Below are positions 3,960-5,403 of a stretch of DNA of 5,403 nucleotides, piece by piece. The stretch is taken from contig CALDJI010000278.1 in the NCBI GenBank assembly GCA_937901805.1, forward strand, positions 1 to 5,403, written 5' to 3'. Each line of letters opens with the position of its first letter. Positions within the stretch are counted from its first letter, which is position 1. Source of the stretch: an uncultured Clostridia bacterium. GTDB taxonomy: Bacteria > Bacillota > Clostridia > Oscillospirales > Ruminococcaceae. The notes beneath the pieces are model-generated. The model made no database searches. It saw only the letters and a program-made list of their open reading frames with translations, and was not told the origin of the DNA. The translations under genes and the position numbers were made by a program.

Positions 3960-5403
3960 CTAATCATCCGCCGTCTCCTCTTCCCGAATTTCCCGGACGT
4001 CCAGCCATTCGCTGTTCGGCCGGCAGAGAAGACGTCCGTCTACATACGCCTGCTGCAGCGTCAATACGGTCTGCCCCTGATAATTCCCGGATCGGGTAAG
4101 TTCCACCACCAAAGCCACATCCGTCTTCCTCTCATCCTGCAAGGCCAGGGGAAGCATCAAGCTCATAGTATTTCCAGTTGGAAAATAACAGGGAATTGCG
4201 GTTTTGAAATTCCAGCGCACCTGTTTTCGCGCCAGTTTTATGGCGTCTTCCAGCCGGTTGCGCATCCGGTTATACAGTTTCGGTGTTTCCCCGATAACAT
4301 CGCTGAGTTTTTGATAGAGTTCTTCTCTCGTTTTCCAGCCCTGCGCCGCTGGAATCCGTTCAATCAATAAGAGCGCCCTCTCACAACCCCGGCATTCCTC
4401 CTTGACAAAATCCAGCGGGAGGCGGGGTAAATTATCCAGGATAATATGCTCATAATCCGTATGCAGTTCCTTTTCCAAATCAAACAGCAAATCTTCCTTT
4501 TTTTCAAAATAAGAAGCCGGTTCCGGGAGCGGGGAAAAACAATCTACCAGTTTCTTGCCCAATCCTCTTGCCGCCGCAGTGCAGAAATCAAGAAACCTCC
4601 ACTTTACTCCGGCATGCTCCTGCTGCGGTTCAAAACAGGCGTAAATATCATCAAAATACGGCGTCACCAGTCCCGTATTAAACGCAGCAAAAGAGCCATC
4701 TTCAGAAATACTGATTTTGTCTTCCAGAGAAAGCCGATAAAATGTATACTGTATGTATTTTTTTAATATAAAATTATTTCTGCCGGCGCTTTCTTTAAAA
4801 TCCCACGGCTCTGACAAAGCCCTGCCCGCCAGCTGCTCCAGAAATCCCTGCCAGGAACCAAGAAATGCAAATTTTTCAAGGGCTTTCCCAGGGGATACTG
4901 ACGTTTCTATTTGGGGAACACCTGCATAGTTCAAATACCAATGGTAAGAGCCGAATGTCGTCGGTTTGAGAGAGGCAATGACCCGGCTTCCCTCTGCATT
5001 AAACAGGCCGGTAAAAAATACATATGCCCCATTCTGCACTGTAATGGAATGGGTTTCCCAGGCGTTTTGATACCCCGCCCGCAGTGCCTGGATCAGCTCT
5101 TCCGGCGGAGCCTGCTCCACCCCGGTTACGGCAAGATTCAGATTCACCAGCGTTTTTGAAGGGAGATGCACAGTATCATCCAGCGTAGACGGGAGTATTT
5201 CCTGCTCCATGAAATCCATTGAAACGGGTTGTTTCTCCGACTCTTCCAGAAGTGTATGGATCGTAACAAAAGTCTGCATAACGCCGCCCTGCATCTCATT
5301 TTCCAAGGTGAGGAACGGAAGCTGTTCAAGCAGGGCCTTCATTTTTGAAAAGCCGTACCGTTCTTTGGAATAACCCAGATCCGACATGGTTTTACTGATC
5401 TTC
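3960..5403 (-). CDS. LOTUS/OST-HTH - DUF3825 protein, 5' end beyond the window
   Basis: At least 480 residues are visible. An ATG at 5387 looks like a start, but the frame stays open upstream (KISKT) to the window edge. The sequence across it, SDLGYSKERYGFSKMKALLEQLPF, reads as the second half of a LOTUS/OST-HTH domain, so the true start lies further upstream. Numbering from that Met: LOTUS end 1-29; an unassigned region 35-165, rich in aromatics (AYVFFTGLF 121-129, GSYHWYLNY 146-154); a DUF3825-like domain about 168-462, with FILKKYIQYTF (206-216), FNTGLVTPYFDDIYACFEP (236-254), YQGQTVLTLQQAYVDGRLL (436-454) and SEWLD; and an acidic tail EIREEETADD. LOTUS domains bind RNA (G-rich RNA has been reported); DUF3825 has no established activity that I know. 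No signal peptide or membrane segment is visible. Stop TAG is at 3962-3960. It precedes the pur promoter with no clear terminator between. A role in RNA binding is inference. Confidence 0.85.
   Translation of the reverse strand, partial: KISKTMSDLGYSKERYGFSKMKALLEQLPFLTLENEMQGGVMQTFVTIHTLLEESEKQPVSMDFMEQEILPSTLDDTVHLPSKTLVNLNLAVTGVEQAPPEELIQALRAGYQNAWETHSITVQNGAYVFFTGLFNAEGSRVIASLKPTTFGSYHWYLNYAGVPQIETSVSPGKALEKFAFLGSWQGFLEQLAGRALSEPWDFKESAGRNNFILKKYIQYTFYRLSLEDKISISEDGSFAAFNTGLVTPYFDDIYACFEPQQEHAGVKWRFLDFCTAAARGLGKKLVDCFSPLPEPASYFEKKEDLLFDLEKELHTDYEHIILDNLPRLPLDFVKEECRGCERALLLIERIPAAQGWKTREELYQKLSDVIGETPKLYNRMRNRLEDAIKLARKQVRWNFKTAIPCYFPTGNTMSLMLPLALQDERKTDVALVVELTRSGNYQGQTVLTLQQAYVDGRLLCRPNSEWLDVREIREEETADD
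4469..4488. repeat. Copy 2 of the 20-bp direct repeat (copy 1 at 2255-2274)
   Basis: This copy lies inside the DUF3825 gene and encodes the LFDLEK segment at residues 301-306 on the minus strand. It is identical to the copy upstream of purF. Since it is integral to a conserved-looking domain here, this is more likely the original context if one copy derives from the other. Confidence 0.6.

Overview
The window holds the promoter-proximal part of a de novo purine biosynthesis operon on the minus strand. An RNA-binding-type gene (LOTUS/OST-HTH plus DUF3825) lies upstream on the same strand. Moderate GC, strong AGGAGG-type ribosome binding sites, the order purE-purC-purF-purM and the unusual PurF type all suggest a Firmicute, most likely a gut Clostridia/Oscillospiraceae-like bacterium. 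That placement rests on gene content and protein resemblance read by eye, not on a search.

In transcription order, from high to low coordinates: (1) 5403-3960, the 3' part of a LOTUS-DUF3825 protein whose true start lies outside the window. (2) 3959-3575, a 385-bp gap with a cluster of inverted repeats (3850-3909), a near-consensus sigma-A promoter (3796-3824), and a structured leader of about 180 nt ending in an intrinsic terminator (3607-3646) just before purE. (3) purE (3574-3068) and purC (3071-2361), overlapping by 4 bp. (4) A 185-bp gap with a strong hairpin lacking a U-tract and a 20-bp exact repeat of a piece of the DUF3825 gene. (5) purF (2175-766), probably starting at TTG. (6) A 139-bp gap with two mutually exclusive stems. 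(7) purM, cut by the left edge after 208 codons.

The enzymes cover PRPP to phosphoribosylamine (PurF), FGAM to AIR (PurM), N5-CAIR to CAIR (PurE) and CAIR to SAICAR (PurC). purD, purN/T, purL/Q/S, purK, purB and purH are not in view. Because the only good promoter lies upstream of the leader terminator, operon expression should depend on readthrough. The leader's 5' segment can pair either locally or with the terminator's 3' arm, as in a riboswitch or attenuator, but I could not match it to a known purine-related class.

The two most notable points are this unclassified leader and a PurF that, by eye alignment, has lost every glutaminase residue I could check while keeping its PRPP site and Fe-S-type cysteines.
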